64,000 bases of DNA, taken from assembly GCF_900236475.1 (NCBI RefSeq), contig NZ_LT963352.1:8919318-8983317 (forward strand). The letters are read 5' to 3'. Source of the stretch: Streptomyces chartreusis NRRL 3882 (GTDB taxonomy: Bacteria; Actinomycetota; Actinomycetes; Streptomycetales; Streptomycetaceae). The notes below the pieces were generated by a model. It made no database searches. It was not told where the DNA came from and saw only the letters and a list, made by a program, of their open reading frames with translations. A program made the translations under genes and the position numbers. The first letter of the stretch is position 1; every line of letters starts with the position of its first letter. This document shows, piece by piece, positions 10,009 through 19,074 of the stretch.

Positions 10009-12546
10009 TTGTCCGCGGCGACTCGGTCCCGGCTGGATGACCTGATCGCCGAGGACACCGACGCGAGCGAGGACAGCACGGGAGGCGGGGGCACGTTCTT
10101 CACCGAGCTGAAGGCCGATCCGGGCGCGCTGGGGCTGGATAGCCTCCTGGCGGAGGTGAACAAGCTCCAGCGGGTCCGCGCGCTGGAGCTGCCGCCGGAT
10201 CTGTTCGGGGACGTGTCGGAAAAGCTGGTGGCCGCCTGGCGGGCACGGGCGTCAAAGGAGTACCCCTCAGACCTGCGGGCGGCGGCCGACCCGGTGCGCT
10301 ACACGCTGCTGTCCACGCTGTGCCATGTGCGGGAGACGGAGATCACCGACTCGCTGGTGGAGCTGTTCATCCAGCTCGTGCAGAAGATCAACACACGGGC
10401 GGAGAGGAAGGTCGAGGGCGAGTTCAACAAGGAGATGAAGCGGGTCCGCGGCAAGGAGGGCATCTTGCTGCGGCTGGCGGAGGCGGCGGTCGCCGAGCCG
10501 GGCGGCACGGTCCGCAAGGTGATCTATCCGGTGGCCGGGGAGTCCACGCTGAAGGCCCTCGCCGCGGAGGCCGCGGCGAACGAGGCCCGCTACCGAGCCC
10601 GGGTGCGGACGGTGCTGCGCTCGTCGTACTCGGGCCATTGGCGGCGGATGCTCTCGCCGCTGCTGAACGCGCTGGAGCTGAAGTGCAACAACACCGCCTA
10701 CCGGCCGGTGATGGACGCCATCGACCTGCTCAAGCGGTACCTGGACCAGCCCAGCGCTAAAGAGGGTGCGTTCTTCGACGAGGCGGAGAAGATCCCGCTG
10801 GCGGGGGTGGTGCGCGATGAGTGGCGCAAGGCGGTGGTGGACGAGCGCGGCCGGGTCGAGCGCATCCCATACGAGCTGTGCGTGCTCGTGGCGCTGCGGG
10901 ACGCGCTGCGGCGGCGGGAGATCTGGGTTTCGGGCGCAAACCGGTGGCAGAACCCGGAGGACGATCTGCCACCGGACTTCGAGGACAACCGCGACGTGCA
11001 CTACGACGCGATCCGTCAGCCGCAGGACCCGGAGAAGTTCATCGAGGCCCTTCAGAAGCGGCTACGCGAGGCCCTGACCCGCTTCGACACGGCGCTGGAG
11101 CTGGGCACCACGGGCGGGGTGGACATCGTCCGCCGACACGGCGAGCCGTGGATCAAGGTCTCGCCGCTGGGCAAGCAGGAGGAACCGGATAACCTGGTCG
11201 CGCTGAAGACGGAGATCGAACGCCGCTGGGGCACCATCGACCTGATCGACATCCTCAAGGAAGCCGAGTTCGCCACCGGCTTCACCGGCGAATTCACCTC
11301 GGTCGCCACACGCGAGGCGGTACCGAAGGCGGTGCTGCGCCGCCGGCTACTGCTGGTGCTGTTCGCCTTGGGTACGAACATGGGCATCAAGCGGGTCGCG
11401 GTCACCGGCAAGCACGGCGAGAGCGAGGCCGTCCTGCGCCGAGTGCGGCACCTGTTCGTCAACCGGACCAACCTGCGCGCGGCGCTGGTGCGGCTGGTCA
11501 ACGCCACCTTCGCCGCCCGCGATGCGGCGTGGTGGGGCGAGGGCACCGCCTGCGCGAGCGACTCCAAGAAGTTCGGCTCCTGGTCCAGCAACTTCATGAC
11601 CGAGTGGCACCAGCGGTACCGCGGGCCCGGGGTGATGATCTACTGGCACGTCGAGAGGAAGTCGCTGTGCGTCTACAGCCAGCTCAAGTCCTGCTCGGCC
11701 TCCGAGGTCGCCGCGATGATCGAGGGGGTGCTGCGGCACTGCACGGACGTGGAGATCGACCGGCAGTACACCGACACGCACGGCGCCTCCATCGTCGGGT
11801 TCGCCTTCGCCCACATGCTCGGCTTCAACCTGCTCCCGAGGCTGAAGAACGTCGGATCGGCTCGGCTGTACCGGCCGGCGGCCGGCGAGGACGACACCTG
11901 GTCGAACCTGGCGCCGGTGCTGTCGACCAAGACGATCGACTGGGATCTGATCCGCCAGCAGTACGACCAGATCGTGAAGTACACCACCGCCCTGCGCCTG
12001 GGCACCGCCGAGGCCGAGCAGGTCCTGCGGCGCTTCACCCGCGGCGGGCCCAAGCACCCCACCTACCGGGCGATCGAGGAACTCGGGCGGGCGGCCCGTA
12101 CTGCGTTCATCTGCGACTACCTCGCGGATGCCGGCCTGCGCCGTGAGATCAACGACGGGCTCCAGGTCGTGGAGAACTGGAACTCCGCCAACCACGACCT
12201 GTTCTACGGCAAGGACGGTGACCTGACCGGCTCCGACAAGGAGAGTCAGGAAGTCTCGATGCTCGCCCTGCACCTGCTCCAGTCCGCGTTGGTGCACGTC
12301 AACACCCTGCTGCTGCAGAACATCCTGAGCGAGGAGAAGTGGCAGGAGCGGCTCACCGACGCCGACCGGCGGGCCCTCTCCCCGCTGTTCTGGACGCATG
12401 TGAACCCCTACGGCCGGTTCGAGCTTGACATGAACTCCCAACTCACCCTCGCCGCCACGGCGGCCACGGTGCCTGGTCCCCGATCCCCGTCCGAGGCGGA
12501 AACCGCACAGTCGGCGGCGGGCGGTGCGGCCGCGTCGGCATCCTGA
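10009..12546 (+). pseudogene. Tn3-family transposase, N-terminally truncated
   Basis: The 845-residue frame opens just after the dnaE2 remnant and begins inside the protein ('SAATRSRLDDLIAEDTDASED'); full-length TnpA is usually near 1,000 residues, so ~140 residues are missing. The DDE centre is visible: 'ACASDSKKFGSW' (first Asp), 'QYTDTHGAS' (second Asp) and 'LQVVENWNSANHDLFYG' (Glu). The C-terminus is complete. No resolvase gene or clear terminal repeats were found, so this is a fragment of a larger transposon. The TTG at 10009 could be used as a start, but the missing N-terminal DNA-binding part makes activity unlikely. Confidence 0.8.
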
Positions 12547-12685
12547 AGACCCGCAGGCCCGGCGTCGCCGGCGGGCGCCTGATTCGTTGACCGGGGCAAG
12601 GCGCCGGGCCGCGGGTTGAGAAGGGGACGGGCATGGCGACCGCCGGGCTCCAGACGTCAAGTACATCGGCGGCTGCCAAGCCACA

Positions 12686-15600
12686 TCAGAAGCGGTGGTG
12701 CCCTTCGCAGCAGCCGTCTCGGATCATCTGATCCGAGACGGTGGCCCAGCCGCCGCGCGGTGCCGCGTGCGCTACGGAGTGCGAGAACGCTTGTTCCAGC
12801 ACGGCCCGTTCATGCAGCCGACCGCCACGGACGGCTCCGCGGATCCGGATCAGCGAGTCGAAGTTCTCGAATGGATTGCCGTCGACGATGGTCAGGTCCG
12901 CCAGCTTGCCCGGTTCCACCGTACCGAGACGGTCGGCGACTCCGAAGACGCTTGCCGGGGCCCGGGTCACGGTGGTCAGGACCTCGGCCGGGGACATGCC
13001 GTATCGGTGCAGCGCTCGCATGGCCACGTGCAGGTGAAGCCCCACGGGAGACAGAGGCGCGTCGGTTCCCAGCAGCAGGCGGCCGCCGTCGTGTACGACC
13101 CGACGGTAGACGTCGACTTCCCGCTCCAGGACCGTCAGTTCGTCCGCAGTCGGTCGCCTGGCCGCGAGGCCTTCGACGACCGCGATGTCCCACGACGGCA
13201 TCATCGTCGTGACACGGGCGTCGTCGGCCACCTCGGGATGCAGCCCGATCAGCGGCATCGCTGTGAACGGCGTGGCGATCAGGTGGAAGTCGCCCCTGGT
13301 GTAGATCTCCAAGGTGTCCTGATGGGTATGGCCTTCGGCGGTCGCGCCGTGACCGTATTCGGCGCGTTCGGTGGCCAGCAGGTGAGTGGTGAGGTCCTGT
13401 CCGGCCAGCAGGCCTTGGGCGCACAGGTGTCCACCGCTGAGCACTCCGAGGCGCTCGTGGGCATGACGTGCGGCCTCTTCCATCTGCGAGTAGGGGGATC
13501 GTACATATGTCTTGACGAAGTCCCAGTCCAGGGCGGCGGCCCGGGCCAGTGAGCGGATGAGACCCTCACGCGTGCGGTGCGCACGCCCCATGCTGTAGCC
13601 GACGCGGGAGCCGTCGAGCAACTCTCCAGTGGCCAACAGCCGCGGTGCGGCCAGCCGGCCCGCCGCGATGTCGTCCCGCAGTCGTGTCTGCTCGTACGCG
13701 AACCCGCCCAGGGACACCGTGGTGGTGATGCCGTACGCGAGCTGGAGTGCTCCCTGCCGGGCACCGTAGGTGTACTGCCACGGGTGAATGTGCGAATCCC
13801 ACAGGCCGGGCAGCACCGTACCGTCCGAGGCGTCGACGTGACGGGCGGCCGGGCGGCCAGGGCGGTGAGGTTCGACCGCCGTCACGAGGCCCTTGCTGAT
13901 GAGGATGTCGACGTCCGCGCGCGGTTCGGAGCCGGTCCCGTCCCAGAGGAGCCCGGCGTGCACCACGGTGTCGACGGGCGTCGGTCGCCGGTACGTCAGC
14001 GTGACCGGCACGGTTCGCGGAGCTCCGGACGGCGAGCCGGAGGCGTCGATGGTGAGCAACCGCAGTCGGCCATTGGACTGGTAGAGCAGCGTGCGCGAGT
14101 CCCCTGCCCACGATGGATGGTCGGCCGGCTCATCGGTCAGGGCCTGGGCGGGGCCGTTCGGTGCGCCGTCTGGGCCGACTGGCAGCAGCCACAGTGCGGA
14201 TTCGCTGACGCAGGCCAGCCAGTGCCCGTCCGGCGACCACACCGGCCCTGATGCGTACCGGTCGGACAAGGAGACATGCGGAGCCAGGCCGTACAGTCGC
14301 GAGGCGCCGCTGTCCGTGTCCACGACGCGGATGAGGTTGAGGCCCTCGCGGAAACGGTTGTTGAGCCGGTTGCGGTCGCACAGGGAGAGGTACCGTCCGT
14401 CGGGTGACCAACTGGGGCGGCTCGGCAGCCCACCGCCTCCGAGGGGTGCCGCCAGAACTTTCTCCCCTCCGGCGGCGAGGTCCTTCACGACAAGGTTCCC
14501 TGCCATGTCCAGACAGGCCAGGCGTGTACCGTCCGGCGAGAGCGCCGCGTGCACTCGCCCATCAGGAGCGAGAACCGTCTCGCGGCCATCGTTCTGTTCA
14601 CGGCGGCGTACGGTGTTGAGACCGTCCCGGTCATCCGTGAAGATCAGCGCGTGGCCGTCCGGGGACCATACCGGCCCTTGCACATAGGCAGTGGGGGAGC
14701 TCTCCATCACCTTGCGTGGTGTGCCACCGCGCACGCTCACCACCCACAGCGAGTTGAGCGCAGCAAAGGCAATGCTCTGGCCGTCCGGTGAGAGATGAGG
14801 AAGATGGACACCACGGACCGGGCGGGACTGCTCAGCCTCCAGCATGTACTCTTTGACTGCATACCGAGGCCGTTGCACTTCGAGGGTGGCGTTGAGCGGA
14901 ATCTCCTCCCCGATATGGTCTCGGTGCGGCCGGATCATCCGAAACCGGCCCCCGACGGTGAGCAGCAGCCGCTCATCGTCGATCCACCGCGGCGGCGCGG
15001 GCGCGATCTCGCCGTCGAGCACCACCTCGCGACCCTCCGCGAACAACGCGATCGCTTCCGTCTTGGGTGGCCCGGGGATGCTGCGGAGCCAGGCAATGCG
15101 GCCTGCAGGGGAGATAGCGGGTGCAAGCAGGTTGCCGATGGTGGTCGTGTGCTCGGCGATCACCGGTCCGCCAGTGGCCGCGACGGACGCGATAGTGCGG
15201 GCAGTGAGGCCGGAAGCGGCGACTTCGGCGCGTACGAACAGTACCCGGGTGCCGTCGTGCGACCACACCGGATCGAAGTCCTCCCACACTCCGTCCAGGC
15301 CGGGCCCCTGCTGTTCCGGTACCCCTGTCAGCTGGCGCAGTACGCCGTCCGCCACGGACACGGCCCAGATGCGATACGGGCTGCCCGCGACCGGATCGCC
15401 GCCGCGCTCGGAGCAGAAAGCGATGGTGCGGCCGTCCGGGGACCAGGCAGGTGCCCGATCGTCGAAAGGCCCGTCGGTAAGCCGGCGCAGGCCGGAACCG
15501 TCTGCGTCCATCACCCAGATGCTGAAGGTCCCACCGCGGTAGGCGCTCATGGCGACCTTGCGGCCGTCCGGCGAGAAGGCCGGACGGCTGGGTTCGAGGT

Positions 15601-15874
15601 CCGGTGGCGTGAGCGGTGTGGCAGCCGTTCCGTCCCGGGGGACCGTCCAAAGGATGTTCTGCACCTCTGCGACGATCCGGTCCCCGCCGTGCGTCGCGGT
15701 GGCCATGCCGTTGGTGACGGAGGTGAACCGCAGCCGCACTGGCACTCCGTCAGCCGCGACGACCGGTGTGGGGGCAGGGCCAAGTGCCCGCGCGGGCGGT
15801 GAGGTGACCAGCGAGCCCGTTACGGCTGTGCCGGAGGCCGCCTTCAGGAATCGTCTGCGGGTTACAGGCGACAC
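12686..15874 (-). CDS. Tat-exported beta-propeller/amidohydrolase fusion
   Basis: 1,062 residues. The N-terminus 'MSPVTRRRFLKAASGTAV' is a twin-arginine signal, so the folded enzyme is exported. Residues ~60-640 contain repeated TolB/WD40-like motifs ('SPDGRKVA', 'WSPDGRTIAF', 'LSPDGQSIAF', 'WSPDGRYLSL'). Residues ~650-1040 form a metal-dependent amidohydrolase: 'LPGLWDSHIHPW' (HxH), later histidines in 'GGHLCAQG' and 'EYGHGATAEGH', and the metal Asp in 'LLLGTDAPLSP', ending with 'GTVEPGKLADLTIVDGNPF'. The substrate is unknown; such fusions are often annotated as amidohydrolases of imidazolonepropionase or prolidase type. It is divergent from the LysE gene and looks intact. Confidence 0.85.
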   Translation of the reverse strand: MSPVTRRRFLKAASGTAVTGSLVTSPPARALGPAPTPVVAADGVPVRLRFTSVTNGMATATHGGDRIVAEVQNILWTVPRDGTAATPLTPPDLEPSRPAFSPDGRKVAMSAYRGGTFSIWVMDADGSGLRRLTDGPFDDRAPAWSPDGRTIAFCSERGGDPVAGSPYRIWAVSVADGVLRQLTGVPEQQGPGLDGVWEDFDPVWSHDGTRVLFVRAEVAASGLTARTIASVAATGGPVIAEHTTTIGNLLAPAISPAGRIAWLRSIPGPPKTEAIALFAEGREVVLDGEIAPAPPRWIDDERLLLTVGGRFRMIRPHRDHIGEEIPLNATLEVQRPRYAVKEYMLEAEQSRPVRGVHLPHLSPDGQSIAFAALNSLWVVSVRGGTPRKVMESSPTAYVQGPVWSPDGHALIFTDDRDGLNTVRRREQNDGRETVLAPDGRVHAALSPDGTRLACLDMAGNLVVKDLAAGGEKVLAAPLGGGGLPSRPSWSPDGRYLSLCDRNRLNNRFREGLNLIRVVDTDSGASRLYGLAPHVSLSDRYASGPVWSPDGHWLACVSESALWLLPVGPDGAPNGPAQALTDEPADHPSWAGDSRTLLYQSNGRLRLLTIDASGSPSGAPRTVPVTLTYRRPTPVDTVVHAGLLWDGTGSEPRADVDILISKGLVTAVEPHRPGRPAARHVDASDGTVLPGLWDSHIHPWQYTYGARQGALQLAYGITTTVSLGGFAYEQTRLRDDIAAGRLAAPRLLATGELLDGSRVGYSMGRAHRTREGLIRSLARAAALDWDFVKTYVRSPYSQMEEAARHAHERLGVLSGGHLCAQGLLAGQDLTTHLLATERAEYGHGATAEGHTHQDTLEIYTRGDFHLIATPFTAMPLIGLHPEVADDARVTTMMPSWDIAVVEGLAARRPTADELTVLEREVDVYRRVVHDGGRLLLGTDAPLSPVGLHLHVAMRALHRYGMSPAEVLTTVTRAPASVFGVADRLGTVEPGKLADLTIVDGNPFENFDSLIRIRGAVRGGRLHERAVLEQAFSHSVAHAAPRGGWATVSDQMIRDGCCEGHHRF

Positions 15875-16046
15875 GATTTCTCAGCTCTCCTCGGAGTGAA
15901 CGGTCCTGACCAGGCCGTGGTCGCGGTGTTCCTGTATGCGGCGACTGCTCCTCATGGGCGAAGACGGGCGTGAGGAGCCATTGGTGTCTTCTTGGCCGAA
16001 GATGACTGCTTACGAGCCGCAGCATGGCTGAGGCAGGATGTGCCGC

Positions 16047-16679
16047 ATGACGGATCTGCTGTCCTTTCTCGGGCTGTGCCTGCTGATCACAATCACTCCG
16101 GGCCTGGATACCGCGGTCGTGATCCGGAGCGTTGTCAACGGCGGCCGAAACGCCGGTCTCCAGACCGCTGCAGGGTGCGCGGCCGGCCTGTTCGTGCACG
16201 CCGTTGCTGTCGCTCTTGGGCTTGCGGAGGTCCTTGTACGCAGCGCAACAGCCTTTGAACTGGTGAAGTTCTGCGGGGCCATGCTTCTGGTGATCTTGGG
16301 TGGGCGTTCACTCTGGGCCGCGTGGAAGGCGCGGGGGACAGCGGCTGATGTCGAGGCTGCCGGGGAGGCGAGGAAGTCGAGGGGAAGCACCCCGTTCCTG
16401 CAAGGCCTGTTCAGCAACCTGGGCAATCCGAAGGCCGCCTTGTTCTTCCTGGCCAGCCTGCCGCAGTTCATCCCTGACGACAGGCCGGGTGCCGCTGTTC
16501 CCGTGGCCTTGATGCTTGCTGGCATCGCCGTGATCTTCCAGCTGACAGGGCTGGGACTGACCGCCGTGGCGGCCAACCGCCTGCGGCGTGTCCTCAAGTC
16601 CCCGCGGATGCGTCGCGCCCAGGACACTGCCCTGGGCGCGACGCTGGTGGCGCTCGGCGTCCGGGTGGCACTCGAGTAG
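16047..16679 (+). CDS. LysE/RhtB-family amino-acid exporter
   Basis: ATG 16047 is preferred over ATG 16038 because an AGGCAGG-like site ends 9 bases upstream; it gives ~210 residues. The start 'MTDLLSFLGLCLLITITPGLDTAVVIRS' has the conserved Pro-Gly of the first helix, and 'GLFSNLGNPKAALFFLASLPQF' is the family signature of the central helices. Five to six membrane segments are apparent. The family exports amino acids or derivatives such as lysine, homoserine or threonine; which one cannot be told. The gene converges with the radical-SAM remnant, only 3 bases separating the stops. Confidence 0.9.
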   Translation: MTDLLSFLGLCLLITITPGLDTAVVIRSVVNGGRNAGLQTAAGCAAGLFVHAVAVALGLAEVLVRSATAFELVKFCGAMLLVILGGRSLWAAWKARGTAADVEAAGEARKSRGSTPFLQGLFSNLGNPKAALFFLASLPQFIPDDRPGAAVPVALMLAGIAVIFQLTGLGLTAVAANRLRRVLKSPRMRRAQDTALGATLVALGVRVALE

Positions 16680-16682
16680 CCC

Positions 16683-17580
16683 TCACGCAGGACGCTTCGG
16701 AACCTCGGGCATCGGCAGGGGAGACACCGTGGCGGCCACCGGATCGCGTTCGATGGGCGAGAAGTCGTAGCGGTCGAGGGGATCGCGCTTCAGGTCGGTG
16801 ATGCGTGAGTTGGAAAGCCGGATCTGCTCCCGGATCCGGTCGCTCACGAGATGCAGCGCAATGCTGTCCGCGAACGGCGCACCACGGTCGGTCACTTCGA
16901 TTCGGGTGTCATTCGCGGAAACAAGCCCGCGATCGAGGAAGGGTGCAAGTTCCGCCCCGAAACGTTGCAGAGGGTCGACACCGTAACGTGTGCTGAACGC
17001 GCTACGGTCCACACCGCTGGAGCGGAGCGCGAACATAATGGTGCGACGCATCCGCTCGTCGAGATCGAGTCGCGCTCCACGCCAGACAGGAGGCCGGCCT
17101 TCCTCGATCGCTGACATGTAGCCGTCGAGGGTGCACTCGTTGTAGTACTGCGTATTGCCGACGTACCCGAATCCGGACACCCCGAAGGGCAGCAGGTTGA
17201 TGTCCTCGATGGAGTCGTACTTGTCCTCTTGCTGACGCGAGTGACTGTCAGCCTTGGCGTAGTAGAACAGCGGGCCTCGACGAAAACCGAGACGTCGCAT
17301 GATCGCCTCTGTGGCGAAGTGCATCAGAAGCCTTCCCCGGCTGTCGGGGAAGATCTCAGGGTTGGTGCGGTAGTGGGCCGAGATCGGGTCGGCCTGTTTG
17401 AACATCAGCGGGAAGATGTTGAATTTCTCTACGCCGGCTTCGACGAGCTCCCGGATTGAGGTGTACCAGTTCTCCATCGTTTGGTACGGCAGCCCGAAGA
17501 TCAGGTCGACCGAGAGGTTGGTGGCGTTGCGGCTGGCCAGCAGTGCCCGTCTCAGCGACTCCGGCGTCGACCTGACGGGC
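16683..17580 (-). pseudogene. HemN-like radical SAM protein, C-terminal remnant
   Basis: The minus-strand frame that extends to 17981 carries recognisable protein only from about 17580 down. It starts 'RSTPESLRRALLASRNATNLS', then 'VDLIFGLPYQTMENWYTSIREL' and a HemN C-terminal domain ('LLPFGVSGFGYVGNTQYYNE'). The iron-sulphur cluster motif CxxxCxxC at the N-terminus is missing, so it cannot be a working radical SAM enzyme. Upstream of ~17580 the DNA belongs to a pfkB fragment on the other strand. The two remnants meet head-on at a recombination junction. Confidence 0.7.
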
Positions 17581-17589
17581 AGCGTGACC

Positions 17590-18317
17590 GCCCAATGCCC
17601 AGCACACTCGCCGTCGCCGACCTCGATGAGACCGGCCAGGCCACCTACACCTCCTACGCCGACAGTGCCGCCGACTGGCAGTGGACCGACGAGGAACTCG
17701 CCGCCACCCAGCAGGACGACGCGGCCTGCCTGCACACCGGTTCCCTGGCACTGATACGCCAACCTGGCGGCAGTCGCATCGAGGACCACCTCGCCCATGC
17801 GCGTGAGCACGTCACCGTATCGATCGACCCCAACGTCCGACCTCTGCTCGTCCCGACCTCCGCCTACCGCGAACGGCTTCCCCGCTGGTGCGCCCTCGCC
17901 GACATCCTCCGCCTCAGCGAGGACGACCTCGCCCTGCTCCTCCCCGGCACCAGCCCCGAAGAGGCATGCGACACCTGGCACGCCGCCGGTGTCCGCCTCG
18001 TCGTCATCACCCTCGGCGGGCGCGGCGCCCTCGCCTCCCTCGACGGCACCCGCGTCACCGTCCCTTCCCCGGCCGTGAACGTCGTTGACACGATCGGCGC
18101 CGGGGATTCCTTCACTGCCGGACTACTGCACCGCCTCGCCGCCCTCGGACACCTCGGCGGCCGACTCGACGCACTGACCCTGCAAGACGTCACCAACGCC
18201 TGCATGTTCGCCGCCCGCGTTGCCGCCCTGACGTGCTCCGTCACCGGCGCAAACCCACCGCAGGCGGGCATAGCAGTACTCAAGAGCGGCGGCGATCGTT
18301 TCCTGCCACATGTCTGA
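17590..18317 (+). pseudogene. PfkB-family sugar kinase, truncated at both ends
   Basis: The recognisable protein starts near 'STLAVADLDETGQATYTSYAD' with no start codon context. It runs through the substrate-binding middle to the conserved C-terminal signature 'VVDTIGAGDSFTAGLLHRL', which holds the catalytic Asp. About the first 100 residues, including the GG motif, are missing, and the usual end 'GANPP' is followed by an unrelated tail. It is a fructokinase-like remnant bounded by junctions near 17585 and 18265. Confidence 0.7.
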
Positions 18318-18382
18318 ACACGCATGTCGTACCCGCTGCCATGCTGCCGGTACGGCACCGGTTCCAGCGCGCCCGTCCGCCG

Positions 18383-18850
18383 TTATCGCGGCGGCGTCAG
18401 GCGCGCAACGTCGGCGGGGGAGAGGTCGGGGCGGGCACGGTGCAGGCGTGCGGGGTGGCGCCACCGGCCGGAGGCGTCGCGGGCGACATCGATGCCTACT
18501 TCCACCACCAGCTCGGGTTCCACCAGCGTGACGTCCAGCGTCTCCCGGCTGCCCCACCCGGCGGAGAACGACCAGCCTGTCCACGGATGACCGCGCCGGG
18601 CTGGAGCGAGTAGCGCGGCGACCGCGCTGCTCGCAGCCTGGGCGAGAGTGGTGGTGCGGCCGGTGTACTGCAGGCGGCCATCGTCGTCGTACCTGCCGAG
18701 CAGCAGACTGCTGGGCAAAGCAAGAGAACCGGTGATCGCACCGACGATCGCCTCGGTGGTCTCGCGCACCTGCTGGTGAAGAGGCAGTGTTCCAACTCTG
18801 CGCGATTCGGCGTGCGTGGGGCACCGGGTGACATCTGTCTCGCCCAGCAT
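18383..18850 (-). pseudogene. ATP-dependent DNA ligase, C-terminal remnant
   Basis: About 155 residues containing 'SLLLGRYDDDGRLQYTGRTTTL' and 'GWSFSAGWGSRETLDVTLVEPEL', which match the oligonucleotide-binding C-terminal domain of actinobacterial ATP-dependent DNA ligases (LigC/LigD-like). The adenylation domain with the active-site lysine is missing. An ATG at 18850 exists by chance, so a short protein could be made, but it would have no ligase activity. Confidence 0.65.
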
Positions 18851-18936
18851 TGCCCCGGGGTGCTCCTACGCAGTGGCTGCCGTGAAGGGGCGGAAGTAGC
18901 GTGCTGCGACGTCGCTCTGTTGCTAGGCTCGGACGC

Positions 18937-18990
18937 ATGATCACGCTTTCGCCTCAGCACTGGATGATGCCCCGTCGACGGGGCTGCTGA
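18937..18990 (+). CDS. Putative 17-residue leader peptide upstream of metG
   Basis: ATG 18937 opens a short frame encoding MITLSPQHWMMPRRRGC and a stop. A TAGGCT hexamer at 18923-18928, 8 bases before the ATG, could be a -10 box, so the transcript may be leaderless, as is usual for actinobacterial leader peptides. Two adjacent Met codons (18964-18969) sit directly before the first strand of a hairpin. The gene downstream is a methionyl-tRNA synthetase, so the peptide is a plausible sensor of charged tRNA-Met. No peptide evidence exists; see the attenuator entry. Confidence 0.5.
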   Translation: MITLSPQHWMMPRRRGC

Positions 18991-19040
18991 GAACGGACGC
19001 GTACCGAATCCGAGGCCCCGGGACGGGGCCTCGATTGTTG
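18970..19040 (+). promoter_or_regulatory. Candidate ribosome-mediated transcription attenuator of metG
   Basis: Three exclusive pairings can be drawn. CCCC/GGGG around GTCGAC forms hairpin 1:2 at 18970-18983, starting right after the Met-Met codons of the leader. GAGGCCCCG (19012-19020) pairs with CGGGGCCTC (19024-19032) as a 9-bp terminator-like hairpin with a GGA loop followed by GATTGTTGTG. CGGGGC near 18979-18984 can instead pair with GCCCCG at 19015-19020, which would block the terminator. A ribosome stalled at the Met codons would cover strand 1 and favour this antiterminator. The layout is that of classical trp-type attenuation, here applied to a tRNA synthetase. Confidence 0.5.
19012..19040 (+). 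terminator. Terminator-like hairpin inside the metG leader
   Basis: A perfect 9-bp GC-rich stem with a 3-base loop (19012-19032), followed by the relatively T-rich GATTGTTGTG. It stands 43 bases before the metG start and would end transcription unless the alternative pairing forms. Confidence 0.55.
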
Positions 19041-19074
19041 TGCGACCAGGCCTCGCTACCCGGTAGGAGGACCG

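Noticed and set aside
10009..10011. TTG as a true start of a full-length Tn3 transposase
   Set aside because: The protein is ~140 residues short and begins at the exact junction with the dnaE2 remnant.
11347..12684. 445-residue minus-strand frame
   Set aside because: Complement of the Tn3 transposase gene with biased composition; the plus-strand DDE protein is unmistakable.
12695..15802. Plus-strand frames over the amidohydrolase
   Set aside because: Shadows of the 1,062-residue enzyme.
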